From positions 102,501-166,500 of the forward strand of contig CP070233.1 in the NCBI GenBank assembly GCA_017355425.1: a stretch of DNA of 64,000 nt, read 5' to 3'. Shown here one piece after another: positions 56,483-64,000 of this stretch. Source of the stretch: Dolichospermum sp. DET69 (GTDB taxonomy: Bacteria; Cyanobacteriota; Cyanobacteriia; Cyanobacteriales; Nostocaceae). The notes under the pieces are model-generated. The model saw only the letters and a list, made by a program, of their open reading frames with translations, did not search any database and had not been told where the DNA came from. The position numbers were made by a program, and so were the translations under genes. The first letter of the stretch is position 1, and each line of letters opens with the position of its first letter.

Positions 56483-56986
56483 TCATTTTTGTACCTGTCG
56501 CTGTTGCTGAAAACGATCTAAAATTTGATTTACAAATGTTTCACCGTCAATAGGTGCTGTGTGTTCTGAAATCGCAATAGCAGCATCAATTTTTTCGCGC
56601 ACTTCCTTAACCCATGCTGTCTCAGAAGGATCATACTCATCTAGTAACTTGAGAGCGATTTCTAGAACTTCTTCTACAGAATGGTATTTTCCAGTTTGCA
56701 GCTTTGTTTCAATAAAGCGTTCTTGCTTAGGTGTGAGACTAATGCTCATTCCCTCCTCAGTGCCATCATGTTGAATCCAAACCTTACCATCAATTAAATC
56801 AAGATGTAATAAAGTTCCATATATCCGATAACCATTTTTCCAACCAGTTTCTACTAATAAATAACGATCATTTTTTTCATCTAACACCAATTCAACTTTA
56901 ACTTGTTCATCATTACCAAAAAAATCCGCATATTCTTCGATAATTTTTTGAATTATTTGACGATATTGATTAGTTAAGGAATCCAT
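56483..56986 (-). CDS. Chimeric protein: truncated XisI domain fused to a ParD-like antitoxin
   Basis: A 167-residue fusion. Residues 1-75 are XisI-like (QYRQIIQKIIEEYADF ... LVETGWKNGYRIYGTLLHLD ... VWIQHDGTEEG). At that point the XisI sequence stops and a ParD/CopG-type antitoxin begins in frame: MSISLTPKQERFIETKLQTG, then KYHSVEEVLEIALKLLDE, continuing to a charged C-terminal arm that ends in QQRQVQK. A canonical XisI continues differently after the DGTE motif (compare the neighbour at 56994-57329). It starts 7 nt after that XisI gene. No ParE toxin follows. ATG 56986 is chosen. Confidence 0.88.
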   Translation of the reverse strand: MDSLTNQYRQIIQKIIEEYADFFGNDEQVKVELVLDEKNDRYLLVETGWKNGYRIYGTLLHLDLIDGKVWIQHDGTEEGMSISLTPKQERFIETKLQTGKYHSVEEVLEIALKLLDEYDPSETAWVKEVREKIDAAIAISEHTAPIDGETFVNQILDRFQQQRQVQK

Positions 56987-56993
56987 TTGACAA

Positions 56994-57329
56994 TTACCCC
57001 ACAGCAAACCCCGTATATTGCCTCACCAAAGGTTCATGAAATGCCAAAACAATATCTGAATTTGGTACTCCCAACTTCACTAATTCATTAGCAATTCCAA
57101 TTTCTGTACCATCATGCTGTATCCAAATTTTCTCACCTTTAATATCGAGATGTAACACACACCCATAAACAGGTTTTCGATTTTTCCAACCCGTATTCAC
57201 AACTTGATAATGGTCGCGTTCAGTATCAAAAATTAGCTCCGTTTCAGCTTCATCATCGGATTTACTCAGTTTGGCATATTCGCTCAATAGGGCTTTAATA
57301 CAACTGCGATAGAGTTCTAACTTTTCCAT
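56994..57329 (-). CDS. xisI: XisI family protein
   Basis: A 111-residue protein of the XisI family (element excision controlling factor): LYRSCIKALLSEYAKL, YQVVNTGWKNRKPVYGCVLH, IWIQHDGTEIGIANELVKLG, and the C-terminal FHEPLVRQYTGFAVG. It overlaps xisH by 13 nt. XisH and XisI were first described as required for fdxN-element excision in Anabaena heterocysts. Many cyanobacterial genomes hold numerous copies unrelated to that element, so the name need not state the role here. Confidence 0.95.
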   Translation of the reverse strand: MEKLELYRSCIKALLSEYAKLSKSDDEAETELIFDTERDHYQVVNTGWKNRKPVYGCVLHLDIKGEKIWIQHDGTEIGIANELVKLGVPNSDIVLAFHEPLVRQYTGFAVG

Positions 57330-57730
57330 TCTAAAACCACCTCATCTACTGGATCATAAATGATTAATGTAATTTGAAACCGTTCAATAATAGTACAGAC
57401 AAATGGTAGAAAAAAGAACTTACGATGTACACCAATCGGAACAGCTAAATATAAAATACGTTCAGGTTGTTGTTCTTCCAAGGCTACCCGATAATTAATA
57501 AATTGTCCCACAGCAGTGTGAAATTCAGAAATATTTGATGCACCAATAAAACTTTTAACTTCAACAGCGATTTTTTCCTCTCCCCTTTCTGCGGCAATAA
57601 CCTTTTCTGCACCCAAGTCAATTTGCATATCAGCCCCACCAGCCTTAATCCTCAATGGGTCATCTGTAATCACCCAACCATCCTTTTCTAAACCCTTTTT
57701 AACTGCATTATGAAAAACATCTTTAGCCAT
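57317..57730 (-). CDS. xisH: XisH family protein
   Basis: A 137-residue protein. MAKDVFHNAVKKGLEKDGWV begins it, then ADMQIDLGAEKVIAAERGEE, KIAVEVKSFIGASNISEFHT, and AVGQFINYRVALEEQQPERI. The D-(x)n-EVK arrangement is that of a PD-(D/E)xK nuclease-like fold. It is the first gene of xisH-xisI-xisI::parD. The operon has the compact, overlapping form of a toxin-antitoxin module. A nuclease activity kept in check by XisI is a hypothesis. Confidence 0.95.
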   Translation of the reverse strand: MAKDVFHNAVKKGLEKDGWVITDDPLRIKAGGADMQIDLGAEKVIAAERGEEKIAVEVKSFIGASNISEFHTAVGQFINYRVALEEQQPERILYLAVPIGVHRKFFFLPFVCTIIERFQITLIIYDPVDEVVLEWKS

Positions 57731-57872
57731 TGAATGAGCAACCTGATCATCTAAAATAAATTATTTCTACCACCTATGAATATAGTAACAAAATTTTTAA
57801 TTATCAAGAAATATCTAAACTAATTATTCCTAACTTTCTCATTGTAACTTATTGTATATAAATTTACGATAA

Positions 57873-58010
57873 ATTACTGAACACAGTAAATTACAAAACT
57901 GTAATTTAAACGGTGCAGCTACTAAATTAAACATCACTGAAGACAATTTAATTGAGGCTTTGGGACTCCCTCCCCGTCCTCCTGGTGACTGTTCACAAAA
58001 GAAAGAATAA
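57873..58010 (+). pseudogene. Relic 3' end of a small gene upstream of the hyp cluster
   Basis: The frame 57873-58010 has no start codon but reads as protein-like (NGAATKLNITEDNLIEALGL then PPRPPGDCSQKKE) up to TAA 58008-58010. The motif KLNITEDNLIEALGLPP resembles the C-terminal helix of small cyanobacterial secreted or calcium-linked proteins. The 5' part is gone. The rest of 57731-58083 is AT-rich plus an 8-bp tandem repeat. Confidence 0.5.
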
Positions 58011-58019
58011 GATGTCTCA

Positions 58020-58059
58020 CGCAAAGGCGCAAAGACGCAAAGGCGCAAAGACGCAAAGG
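58020..58059. repeat. 8-bp tandem repeat
   Basis: Five units alternating CGCAAAGG and CGCAAAGA lie 24 bp before the PqqD-like frame. This is a typical cyanobacterial intergenic low-complexity tract. Confidence 0.85.
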
Positions 58060-58083
58060 AAGAAATAAATTCAGTAATTACTC

Positions 58084-58315
58084 ATGAACACAAATACTCA
58101 TACTACCCATTCTTTAAGTATCTCTGCGGATGGATTTGCTTTTGATTCGGCTACGGTGGAAAGTTATACGCTTAATTCCTGCGGCTGTTTTATTATTCAA
58201 CAGTTACAAAAACAACAAAGCAAACAAGAAATTATCAATTTAATTACCTCTGAATTACGAAATTGTCACTGATTCCACACCATTACAAACTCTAGTTACT
58301 TTAGGAGAACGGTAA
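58084..58315 (+). pseudogene. PqqD/HPr-rel-A-like small gene, apparently frameshifted
   Basis: The first 57 codons (LSISADGFAFDSATVESYTL, then IIQQLQKQQSKQEIINLITS) match the PqqD-like peptide-chaperone pattern. The frame then ends early with RNCH. If one T is removed near 58255 the sequence continues TSEYEIVTDSTPLQTLVTLG and stops at 58313-58315, which restores the expected SEY(D/E)V continuation. So this is a one-base frameshift in the genome or in the read. It lies among relics upstream of hypF. Confidence 0.6.
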
Positions 58316-58316
58316 A

Positions 58317-58522
58317 ATGCAAAGCTATCAAAAACCCACAATTCAAAAATTACAAACTGGCTTAATGAATAGGTTTGCTGGTGTTAATAGCCTAAAACTG
58401 CCAAGAGAGAATTATCTACTGAGGAAATTAACCAGTATCAAAAAATTGTTATTGCTTTAACAGAAACTTTATGAAAAATGCAGGAAATTGATAGAATTAT
58501 TCCAGGTTTTCCAATAATCTAA
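58317..58522 (+). pseudogene. Degraded small gene
   Basis: ATG 58317 begins MQSYQKPTIQKLQTGLMNRF and stops after 47 codons. In another frame the sequence further on is protein-like (ELSTEEINQYQKIVIALTET, stop, then KMQEIDRIIPGFPII). One frameshift and one in-frame TGA separate the pieces, so this is most likely one or two decayed genes. I cannot name the parent with confidence. Confidence 0.5.
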
Positions 58523-58527
58523 GTAGA

Positions 58528-58657
58528 TGAGGTTGACGCAAGGAAACCCAACATTTTCCAAACTTTGTTGGGTTGCGCTATCGCTTAATCCAACCTACAA
58601 TTTTGTTAACTAAACCGTATTGGAGTAAATAGCGTAAATATTAATTCCCTATCTACA
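58528..58657. repeat. Dispersed hairpin repeat before the NHL gene
   Basis: AACCCAACATTTTCCAAACT and TTGGGTTGCGCTATCGC belong to a widespread cyanobacterial intergenic repeat (inverted GGTTG...CAACC arms). It fills the gap upstream of the NHL-repeat gene and may have replaced its original start. Confidence 0.6.
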
Positions 58658-59818
58658 TTGCAAACCCAAAATATCCCTCATTTACTTTTATTTACTGACG
58701 GTGCAAAAATAATATTAGGAAACAATATTACACCAGAACAATTAGTAATTCCTCTTGCACCCACTCCGACAACAATGTTTGGACCTCGTGCAGCTTGTTT
58801 ATTATCACCAACTGGACCATTATGGGTAGCAGATACAGGACATCATCGTTTATTAGGGTGGCAAAATTTACCCACAGAGGATAATCAACCTGCTGACTGG
58901 ATAATAGGACAACCAGACTTTTATACCGAAGGACAAAATGCTAAAGGTACACCAGGAAAATCTACATTTAGTGTACCCACAGGTATTTGTAAATGCGGTA
59001 ATGGTTTAGCCGTTGCAGATGCTTGGAATCATCGCGTTTTAATCTGGTATAATATCCCAAAAGATAGTCATATTCCCGCAGATTTAGTATTAGGACAAAG
59101 TAACTTTATTGATAATATACCTAACAGGGGAAGTCAACAACCTGCGGCTAATACACTACATTGGCCTTATGGTATTTTCTGTTATGAAAATAAATTATTT
59201 GTAGCTGATACTGGAAATCGTCGGTTATTAATTTGGAATCAATTACCAACAGAAAATGGCCAACCTGCGGATATTGTTTTGGGACAACCAGATATGATAT
59301 CACGCAATGAAAATGGGGGAGGTTCTCCTACGGCTTCTAGTATGCGTTGGTGTCATGATATCACCCTTTGGGAAGATAATTTAGTTGTCACTGATGCTGG
59401 TAATAACCGGGTGATGATTTGGGAGGGAATACCAACAGAAAATAATGCTCCTTGTGCGGTGGTTTTAGGACAAAAAAACTTTAATTTTGTGGAATTGAAT
59501 CAAGGGGTTTATTTCCCGACTGCAAGTAGTTTAAGTATGCCTTATGGGGTAGATATTACAGGAGATTGGTTAATAGTTGCTGATACTGCTAATTCCCGTT
59601 TGTTAGGATGGAAGAAACAAGAATCTATTTTATTATTGCAGGGTGCGAACGCTGATGGTGTGATTGGACAAGATAACTTTACAAATAAAAGCGAAAATCG
59701 TAATTTTGGACTACCAACAAGACAAAGTTTAAATTGGTGTTATGGAATTAAGGTTTGTGGGGAAACTGCGGTGGTTTCTGATTCTGGAAATAATCGCGTT
59801 TTGATTTGGAAGTTTTAA
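58658..59818 (+). CDS. NHL-repeat beta-propeller protein of the hyp region
   Basis: A 386-residue protein with six NHL-type blades, each with a signature such as VADTGHHRLLGW, VADAWNHRVLIW, VADTGNRRLLIW, VTDAGNNRVMIW, VADTANSRLLGW or VSDSGNNRVLIW. This is a scaffold fold. No ATG is available: TTG 58658 is the best start, and the frame is closed by a stop at 58607. It lies 31 bp before hypF. In Nostoc/Anabaena an NHL gene upstream of hypF belongs to an extended hyp operon suspected to help mature the uptake hydrogenase. Confidence 0.85.
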   Translation: MQTQNIPHLLLFTDGAKIILGNNITPEQLVIPLAPTPTTMFGPRAACLLSPTGPLWVADTGHHRLLGWQNLPTEDNQPADWIIGQPDFYTEGQNAKGTPGKSTFSVPTGICKCGNGLAVADAWNHRVLIWYNIPKDSHIPADLVLGQSNFIDNIPNRGSQQPAANTLHWPYGIFCYENKLFVADTGNRRLLIWNQLPTENGQPADIVLGQPDMISRNENGGGSPTASSMRWCHDITLWEDNLVVTDAGNNRVMIWEGIPTENNAPCAVVLGQKNFNFVELNQGVYFPTASSLSMPYGVDITGDWLIVADTANSRLLGWKKQESILLLQGANADGVIGQDNFTNKSENRNFGLPTRQSLNWCYGIKVCGETAVVSDSGNNRVLIWKF

Positions 59819-59849
59819 TTATCTCACGCAGAGGCACGAAGGAGGAAGA

Positions 59850-62195
59850 ATGAGAATAGAAGAGGTGAGGGTTCGTGGGATTGTTCAAGGTGTAGGTTTT
59901 CGTCCTACTGTTTATCGTTTGGCGAGAGTTTTGGGGCTAAAGGGTGATGTTTGTAATGATGGTGAAGGGGTATTAATTCGGGTTTCTGGTAGTGAGGAGG
60001 AAATAACGGATTTTGTAGGGAAATTGTATCAGGAATGTCCTCCTTTGGCAAGAATTAATGAGGTGATTAGAAGTCTTTATTTAGGGGAGTTTGATTTTGA
60101 TAACTTTGTGATTTCTCCCAGTATTAATAGTGTGGTAAAAACTGAAATTTCTCCTGACGCTGCAACTTGTCCCCAATGTCAAAAGGAGATTTTTGATCCT
60201 TTTAGTCGTTATTTCCGTTATCCTTTTACTAATTGTACTCATTGTGGTCCAAGGTTGAGTATTATTCGGGCTATTCCTTACGATAGAAATAACACCAGTA
60301 TGGTGAATTTTTCGATGTGTAAAGAATGTGAAAAGGAATATCAAGATGTAGAAAATCGTCGTTTTCATGCCCAACCTATCGCTTGTCATGTATGTGGACC
60401 TCGTGCATGGTTGGAAAGGTCTGACGGTAAACCAGTTATCTCTGATATGTTTTCTATGTTGGATGATGTGGATGCTGTTTGTACGTTATTACAAAAGGGT
60501 GAAATTTTTGCTATTAAAGGTTTAGGTGGGTTTCATTTAGCTTGTATTGCAACTTTAGAAAATGCAGTTAAAAAACTCAGAAACCGCAAACAACGTGATC
60601 ATAAACCTTTGGCTTTAATGGCAAAAGATATTAATATTATTTCTGAATATTGCCATATTAATGATTTAGAAAAAGAATTATTAACCAGTCCTGCTGCACC
60701 AATAGTTTTATTAAATATTAAAGATAATAGTAAGTTAGCATCTGCCATAGCACCAGGACAAAATACTCTAGGTTTTATGCTACCTTATACGCCTCTACAT
60801 CATTTAATTCTGAGAAGAATGAAAGTACCAATAGTATTAACTAGCGGCAATATTTCTGATGAACCACAATGTATAGATAATGAAGATGCAAAAGATAAAT
60901 TATCGAAAATAGCTGATTATTTTCTGTTTCATAATCGAGATATTGTGAATAGAGTAGATGATTCAGTTGTCAGAGTTAATGATAATCAAATTCAAATCCT
61001 CAGACGTGCCAGAGGATATGCACCAGTACCAATTAAATTACCACCTGGATTTACCAAAATACCACCAATTTTAGCAATGGGTAGCGAGTTAAAAAATACC
61101 TTTTGTTTATTAGGAGAAGGTGAAGCAATTTTATCACAACATTTAGGAGATTTAGAAAACGCAGCCGCATTTAACGCTTATCAAGAAACGCTGAATTTAT
61201 ATTTAAACTTATTTGCCCATAAACCAGAAATAATTGCTATTGATAAACATCCAGAATATCTATCATCTAAACTTGGTAAAGAACTAGCAATAGGTAACAA
61301 AATTAAATTAGAGAAAATTCAACATCATCACGCCCATATAGCGGCTTGTATGGCAGAAAATCAAATTCCTTTAAATACAAAACCCATTTTAGGAATAGCA
61401 TTTGATGGTTTAGGTTATGGTGAAGACGGTAAATTATGGGGTGGAGAATTTCTATTAGCAGATTATCAAAGCTTTCAACGTTTAGCGACATTTAAACCAA
61501 TGGCAATGATAGGAGGAGAACAGGCAATTTATCAACCGTGGAGAAACACATACTCTCAACTAATTAATGCTTTTACTTGGGAAGAAATAAAAGAAAAGTA
61601 CGGTGATTTAGAAATAATCAAATTTCTAGAAAATAAAAACCCCAAACTACTCAACCAAATCATAAAAAAAGGGATTAATTCCCCCTTAACATCATCAGTA
61701 GGGAGATTATTTGATGCAGTAGCAGCCGCAATAGGTATTTGTCCAGAAAAATGCAGCTACGAAGGACAAGCAGCTATAGAAATGGAAGCTATAGCTGATA
61801 TAAATATCTTAAATAATGATAAAGAAACTCTAAATTATTCTTTTAACTTAGAAAAATCAGATAATATATATTATATAGATACATCTCCAACATGGCGAGA
61901 AATTATCAATGATATCAAACAGCACATTTCATCATCAGAAATAGCTGCAAAATTTCATAAAAGTTTAGCAATTGCCATTGTCACAACAGTTAAACAACTG
62001 AGAAAAGAACATGAATTTCATCAAATAGCATTAACAGGAGGAGTGTTTCAGAATCAAATCTTATTACAACAAGTAAAAATGCGACTAGAAAAATTAGAAA
62101 TTAATGTATTAACTCATAGTATAACACCTGCAAATGATGGAGGATTATCACTAGGACAAGCCATAATTGCAGCCGCTAAATACTTAAAGAAATAA
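59850..62195 (+). CDS. hypF: Carbamoyltransferase HypF
   Basis: A 781-residue enzyme that makes the thiocarbamate on HypE used for the CN ligands of [NiFe] hydrogenases. Domains in order are acylphosphatase (VRGIVQGVGFRPTVYRLAR, residues 6-90), two zinc fingers (CPQC, CTHC, CKEC, CHVC, about 105-190), YrdC-like (about 205-385, KGLGGFHLACIA, LRRARGYAPVPI) and a Kae1-like carbamoyltransferase part with HHHAHIAACMAE and AFDGLGYGEDG. All key motifs are intact. hypC follows after 54 bp. Confidence 0.97.
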   Translation: MRIEEVRVRGIVQGVGFRPTVYRLARVLGLKGDVCNDGEGVLIRVSGSEEEITDFVGKLYQECPPLARINEVIRSLYLGEFDFDNFVISPSINSVVKTEISPDAATCPQCQKEIFDPFSRYFRYPFTNCTHCGPRLSIIRAIPYDRNNTSMVNFSMCKECEKEYQDVENRRFHAQPIACHVCGPRAWLERSDGKPVISDMFSMLDDVDAVCTLLQKGEIFAIKGLGGFHLACIATLENAVKKLRNRKQRDHKPLALMAKDINIISEYCHINDLEKELLTSPAAPIVLLNIKDNSKLASAIAPGQNTLGFMLPYTPLHHLILRRMKVPIVLTSGNISDEPQCIDNEDAKDKLSKIADYFLFHNRDIVNRVDDSVVRVNDNQIQILRRARGYAPVPIKLPPGFTKIPPILAMGSELKNTFCLLGEGEAILSQHLGDLENAAAFNAYQETLNLYLNLFAHKPEIIAIDKHPEYLSSKLGKELAIGNKIKLEKIQHHHAHIAACMAENQIPLNTKPILGIAFDGLGYGEDGKLWGGEFLLADYQSFQRLATFKPMAMIGGEQAIYQPWRNTYSQLINAFTWEEIKEKYGDLEIIKFLENKNPKLLNQIIKKGINSPLTSSVGRLFDAVAAAIGICPEKCSYEGQAAIEMEAIADINILNNDKETLNYSFNLEKSDNIYYIDTSPTWREIINDIKQHISSSEIAAKFHKSLAIAIVTTVKQLRKEHEFHQIALTGGVFQNQILLQQVKMRLEKLEINVLTHSITPANDGGLSLGQAIIAAAKYLKK

Positions 62196-62249
62196 CATAA
62201 AACCTCTGTGTTCTCTATGGTTCGTAAATCTTAAAAAAGGAAAATCCAA

Positions 62250-62510
62250 ATGTGTTTAGGAATACCCGGACAAATAACAGAAATAACCAATCATGAACAC
62301 AAACTAGCAATAGTCAATATTGGAGGAGTCACAAGACAAATAAACATAGCTTGTATAGTAGACGAACAACACCCCCCAGAAAAATGTATAGGAGATTGGG
62401 TATTAGTTCACGTTGGTTTTGCAATGAATAGAATCAACGAACAAGAAGCAGCAGAAACATTACAATTACTGCAAGAAATAGCAGCAGCCCAAACAGTCAT
62501 TAGTAGTTAA
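62250..62510 (+). CDS. hypC: Hydrogenase maturation chaperone HypC
   Basis: An 86-residue protein with the essential N-terminal Cys2 in MCLGIPGQITEI, the beta-barrel core VNIGGVTRQINIACI and the C-terminal helix EQEAAETLQLLQE. HypC works with HypD to assemble and deliver the Fe(CN)2CO group to the large subunit. AAAAAAGGAAAATCC precedes the ATG. Confidence 0.97.
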   Translation: MCLGIPGQITEITNHEHKLAIVNIGGVTRQINIACIVDEQHPPEKCIGDWVLVHVGFAMNRINEQEAAETLQLLQEIAAAQTVISS

Positions 62511-62515
62511 ATTCT

Positions 62516-62550
62516 CTTCTTCCTTCTTCCTTCTTCCTTCTTCCTTCTTC
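62516..62550. repeat. Heptamer repeat CTTCTTC between hypC and hypD
   Basis: Five perfect tandem CTTCTTC units followed by CTTCGTG/CTTCGTC variants occupy the 81-bp hypC-hypD gap. Copy number could vary among strains. Confidence 0.9.
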
Positions 62551-62591
62551 CTTCGTGTCCTTCGTCCCTTCGTGGTTTATTAAAAATTAAT

Positions 62592-63743
62592 ATGAAATAT
62601 GTAGACGAATTTCGCAACCCAGAAAAAGCCCAAGCTCTCCAAAAAGAAATTCAAAAACTCAGCCAACAAATAGACAAACATATAAAAATAATGGAAGTAT
62701 GTGGAGGACACACTCATGCTATTTTCAAATACGGAATTGAAGAACTATTACCCGATAATATCGAATTAATTCATGGGCCTGGTTGTCCAGTTTGTGTCAT
62801 GCCTAAAGGGAGAATAGACGATGCGATCGCCCTTTGTCAAAACCCCAACATCATCTTCACCACATTTGGCGACGCAATGCGCGTACCCGGTGCAAAAACC
62901 AGCTTATTGCAAGCCAAAGCCCAAGGTGCAGATATTCGCATGGTTTATTCACCCTTAGACAGCCTCAAAATAGCCAAAGAGAACCCCAATAAAGAAATAG
63001 TCTTCTTCGGTTTAGGCTTTGAAACTACTGCCCCCAGTACCGCATTTACCATCCTCCAAGCAGCCGCAGAAAATATAACTAACTTTAGTATGTTTTCTAA
63101 TCATGTATTAGTAATTCCCGCCCTCCAAGCATTATTAGAAAACCCAGATTTACAACTTGATGGTTTCGTTGGGCCTGGTCATGTAAGTATGGTCATAGGT
63201 ACAGAACCTTATGAATTTATTTCCCAAGAATATCATAAACCAATAGTTATTTCTGGATTTGAACCATTAGATATATTCCAATCAATTTGGATGTTATTAA
63301 AACAAATAGTAGAAAATCGTTGTCAAGTTGAAAATCAATATAATCGCTTAGTCGAACCAGCCGGAAATAAAAACGCATTAACAGCTATAAATCAAGTTTT
63401 TACAGTGCGAGAAAAATTTGCCTGGAGAGGTTTAGGAGAAATACCCAATTCCGGTTTTAAAATCCGCGAAGAATATGCCCAATTTGATGCTGAAGTTAAA
63501 TTTACAATTCCGAATTTACAAGTAGCAGATCATAAAGCTTGTCAATGTGGAGAAATTCTCAAAGGAGTTTTAAAACCTTGGCAATGTAAAGTATTTGGAA
63601 CAGCTTGTACCCCAGAAACACCCATTGGAACCTGTATGGTTTCCTCTGAAGGTGCTTGTGCAGCATATTACAAATATGGGCGACTTTCAACTATGGCTAA
63701 ACGAGATAAATCAGGTGTATCAACCGCACCTTTGTCAGTCTAA
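62592..63743 (+). CDS. hypD: Hydrogenase maturation protein HypD
   Basis: A 383-residue iron-sulphur protein with the HypD signatures KIMEVCGGHTHAIFKYGIEE, GPGCPVCVMPKGRID, FGLGFETTAPSTA, FVGPGHVSMVIG, and the C-terminal cluster ligands in the CQCGEIL ... CKVFGTACTPETPIGTCMVS region. It forms the scaffold with HypC for Fe(CN)2CO synthesis. Complete, and in line with hypF, hypC and hypE. Confidence 0.97.
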   Translation: MKYVDEFRNPEKAQALQKEIQKLSQQIDKHIKIMEVCGGHTHAIFKYGIEELLPDNIELIHGPGCPVCVMPKGRIDDAIALCQNPNIIFTTFGDAMRVPGAKTSLLQAKAQGADIRMVYSPLDSLKIAKENPNKEIVFFGLGFETTAPSTAFTILQAAAENITNFSMFSNHVLVIPALQALLENPDLQLDGFVGPGHVSMVIGTEPYEFISQEYHKPIVISGFEPLDIFQSIWMLLKQIVENRCQVENQYNRLVEPAGNKNALTAINQVFTVREKFAWRGLGEIPNSGFKIREEYAQFDAEVKFTIPNLQVADHKACQCGEILKGVLKPWQCKVFGTACTPETPIGTCMVSSEGACAAYYKYGRLSTMAKRDKSGVSTAPLSV

Positions 63744-63835
63744 ATTGCACAATTTGAGGAAAATTATAGGGCTTATGTAACTGTCCAAATTGCCTGTCAA
63801 AAATACAAAATTTATAGTTATAAAACAATTTAAAA

Positions 63836-64000
63836 ATGACAATTATTCCCAATCAAAATCCACTGTTTCAAAAAATTGAGCAAGTCCGTCGTCGGCAGGG
63901 AAAAGTCCGCGATACCCATATTAATCTCGCCCATGGCAGCGGTGGTAAAGCCATGCGTGACTTGATAGATGATGTATTTGTCAAAACCTTTGATAATCCC
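63836..64000 (+). CDS. hypE: Hydrogenase maturation protein HypE, N-terminal part (runs off the window)
   Basis: The first 55 codons of hypE. After a cyanobacterial N-terminal extension (MTIIPNQNPLFQKIEQVRRR) comes INLAHGSGGKAMRDLIDDVF, the conserved PurM-like start of HypE. The rest, with its C-terminal cysteine that receives the carbamoyl group, lies beyond the window. It is 92 bp after hypD on the same strand. Confidence 0.93.
   Translation, partial: MTIIPNQNPLFQKIEQVRRRQGKVRDTHINLAHGSGGKAMRDLIDDVFVKTFDNP

Noticed and set aside
56994-57730. Reading xisH/xisI as proof of an fdxN-type excision element here
   Set aside because: No xisF recombinase or element ends are visible, and xisHI pairs are common in cyanobacteria without any excision element.
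58084-58315. PqqD-like frame as evidence of a RiPP or PQQ gene cluster
   Set aside because: It is short, apparently frameshifted, sits in the hyp region and has no radical SAM partner nearby, so it gives no support for such a pathway.

Overview
The window comes from a filamentous, nitrogen-fixing cyanobacterium of the order Nostocales. Its AT-rich intergenic DNA, repeat load and gene content resemble the Dolichospermum/Anabaena/Aphanizomenon type, but that genus guess is inference. The evidence is the HIP1 octamer GCGATCGC scattered through genes, heptameric short tandem repeats between genes, chlB, cruP, a CO2-uptake NDH-1 operon, CBS-CP12, Vipp1, xisH/xisI, a nitrogenase-associated protein and a hyp (hydrogenase maturation) cluster.

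Layout. 1-3.3 kb: an rRNA operon on the minus strand (16S, tRNA-Ile, tRNA-Ala, start of 23S) with a textbook promoter. 3.4-6 kb: nadC, a class I/II aminotransferase and a thioredoxin. 6.6-8 kb: a three-gene membrane-protein operon of unknown role. 8.3-10.2 kb: a GC-richer RTX plus HAF-repeat protein. 10.7-16.4 kb: Vipp1 and a PspA paralogue, a SPOR-like membrane protein, a DciA-like protein, a small Cys protein and menB. 16.8-19.2 kb: phosphoketolase. 19.2-23.3 kb: an accessory island holding a TPR gene broken by a MITE that itself contains a second MITE, BrnT/BrnA, an orphan HicB-like gene and four tandem DUF29-like genes with an exact 524-bp period. 23.4-27.1 kb: central carbon genes gap, pyk and tal. 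27.5-28.4 kb: a probable c-di-AMP riboswitch in front of a universal stress protein gene. 28.5-29.3 kb: a putative stand-alone nuclease toxin and immunity pair. 29.6-32.8 kb: chlB and murF.

33.3-35.5 kb is a complete IS1634-like insertion sequence with 6-bp target duplications. It is followed by three tandem small genes (35.7-36.6 kb) that share a bacteriocin-type leader but have very different cores (Gly/Trp plus poly-Cys; Gly/Trp/Cys; a Ser-Gly-Ser-Val repeat). No modification or export gene is nearby. 37.7-45 kb holds a fasciclin protein, a PanE-like reductase, a thioredoxin/Zn-ribbon/CBS-CP12 operon beside an adenylate kinase, a four-CBS protein and cruP. 45.3-47.5 kb is a type II restriction-modification pair. 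48.3-54.1 kb is an ndhF-(beta-carbonic anhydrase)-ndhD-cup operon for CO2 uptake. 54.6-57.7 kb holds a nitrogenase-associated protein, a cupin, a helical-repeat protein and a xisH-xisI-(xisI::parD fusion) operon. 57.9-64 kb is the hyp region: degraded small genes, an NHL-repeat gene, hypF, hypC, hypD and the start of hypE.

Non-autonomous mobile elements are a second theme. At least five families are visible by comparing copies inside the window, several with target-site duplications readable directly from the sequence, and two of them supply part of a host gene's stop codon. The items I rate most worth following are the RiPP-like precursor trio, the XisI-ParD chimera, the DUF29 array, the toxin/immunity pair with repeated upstream palindromes, and the nested MITE.
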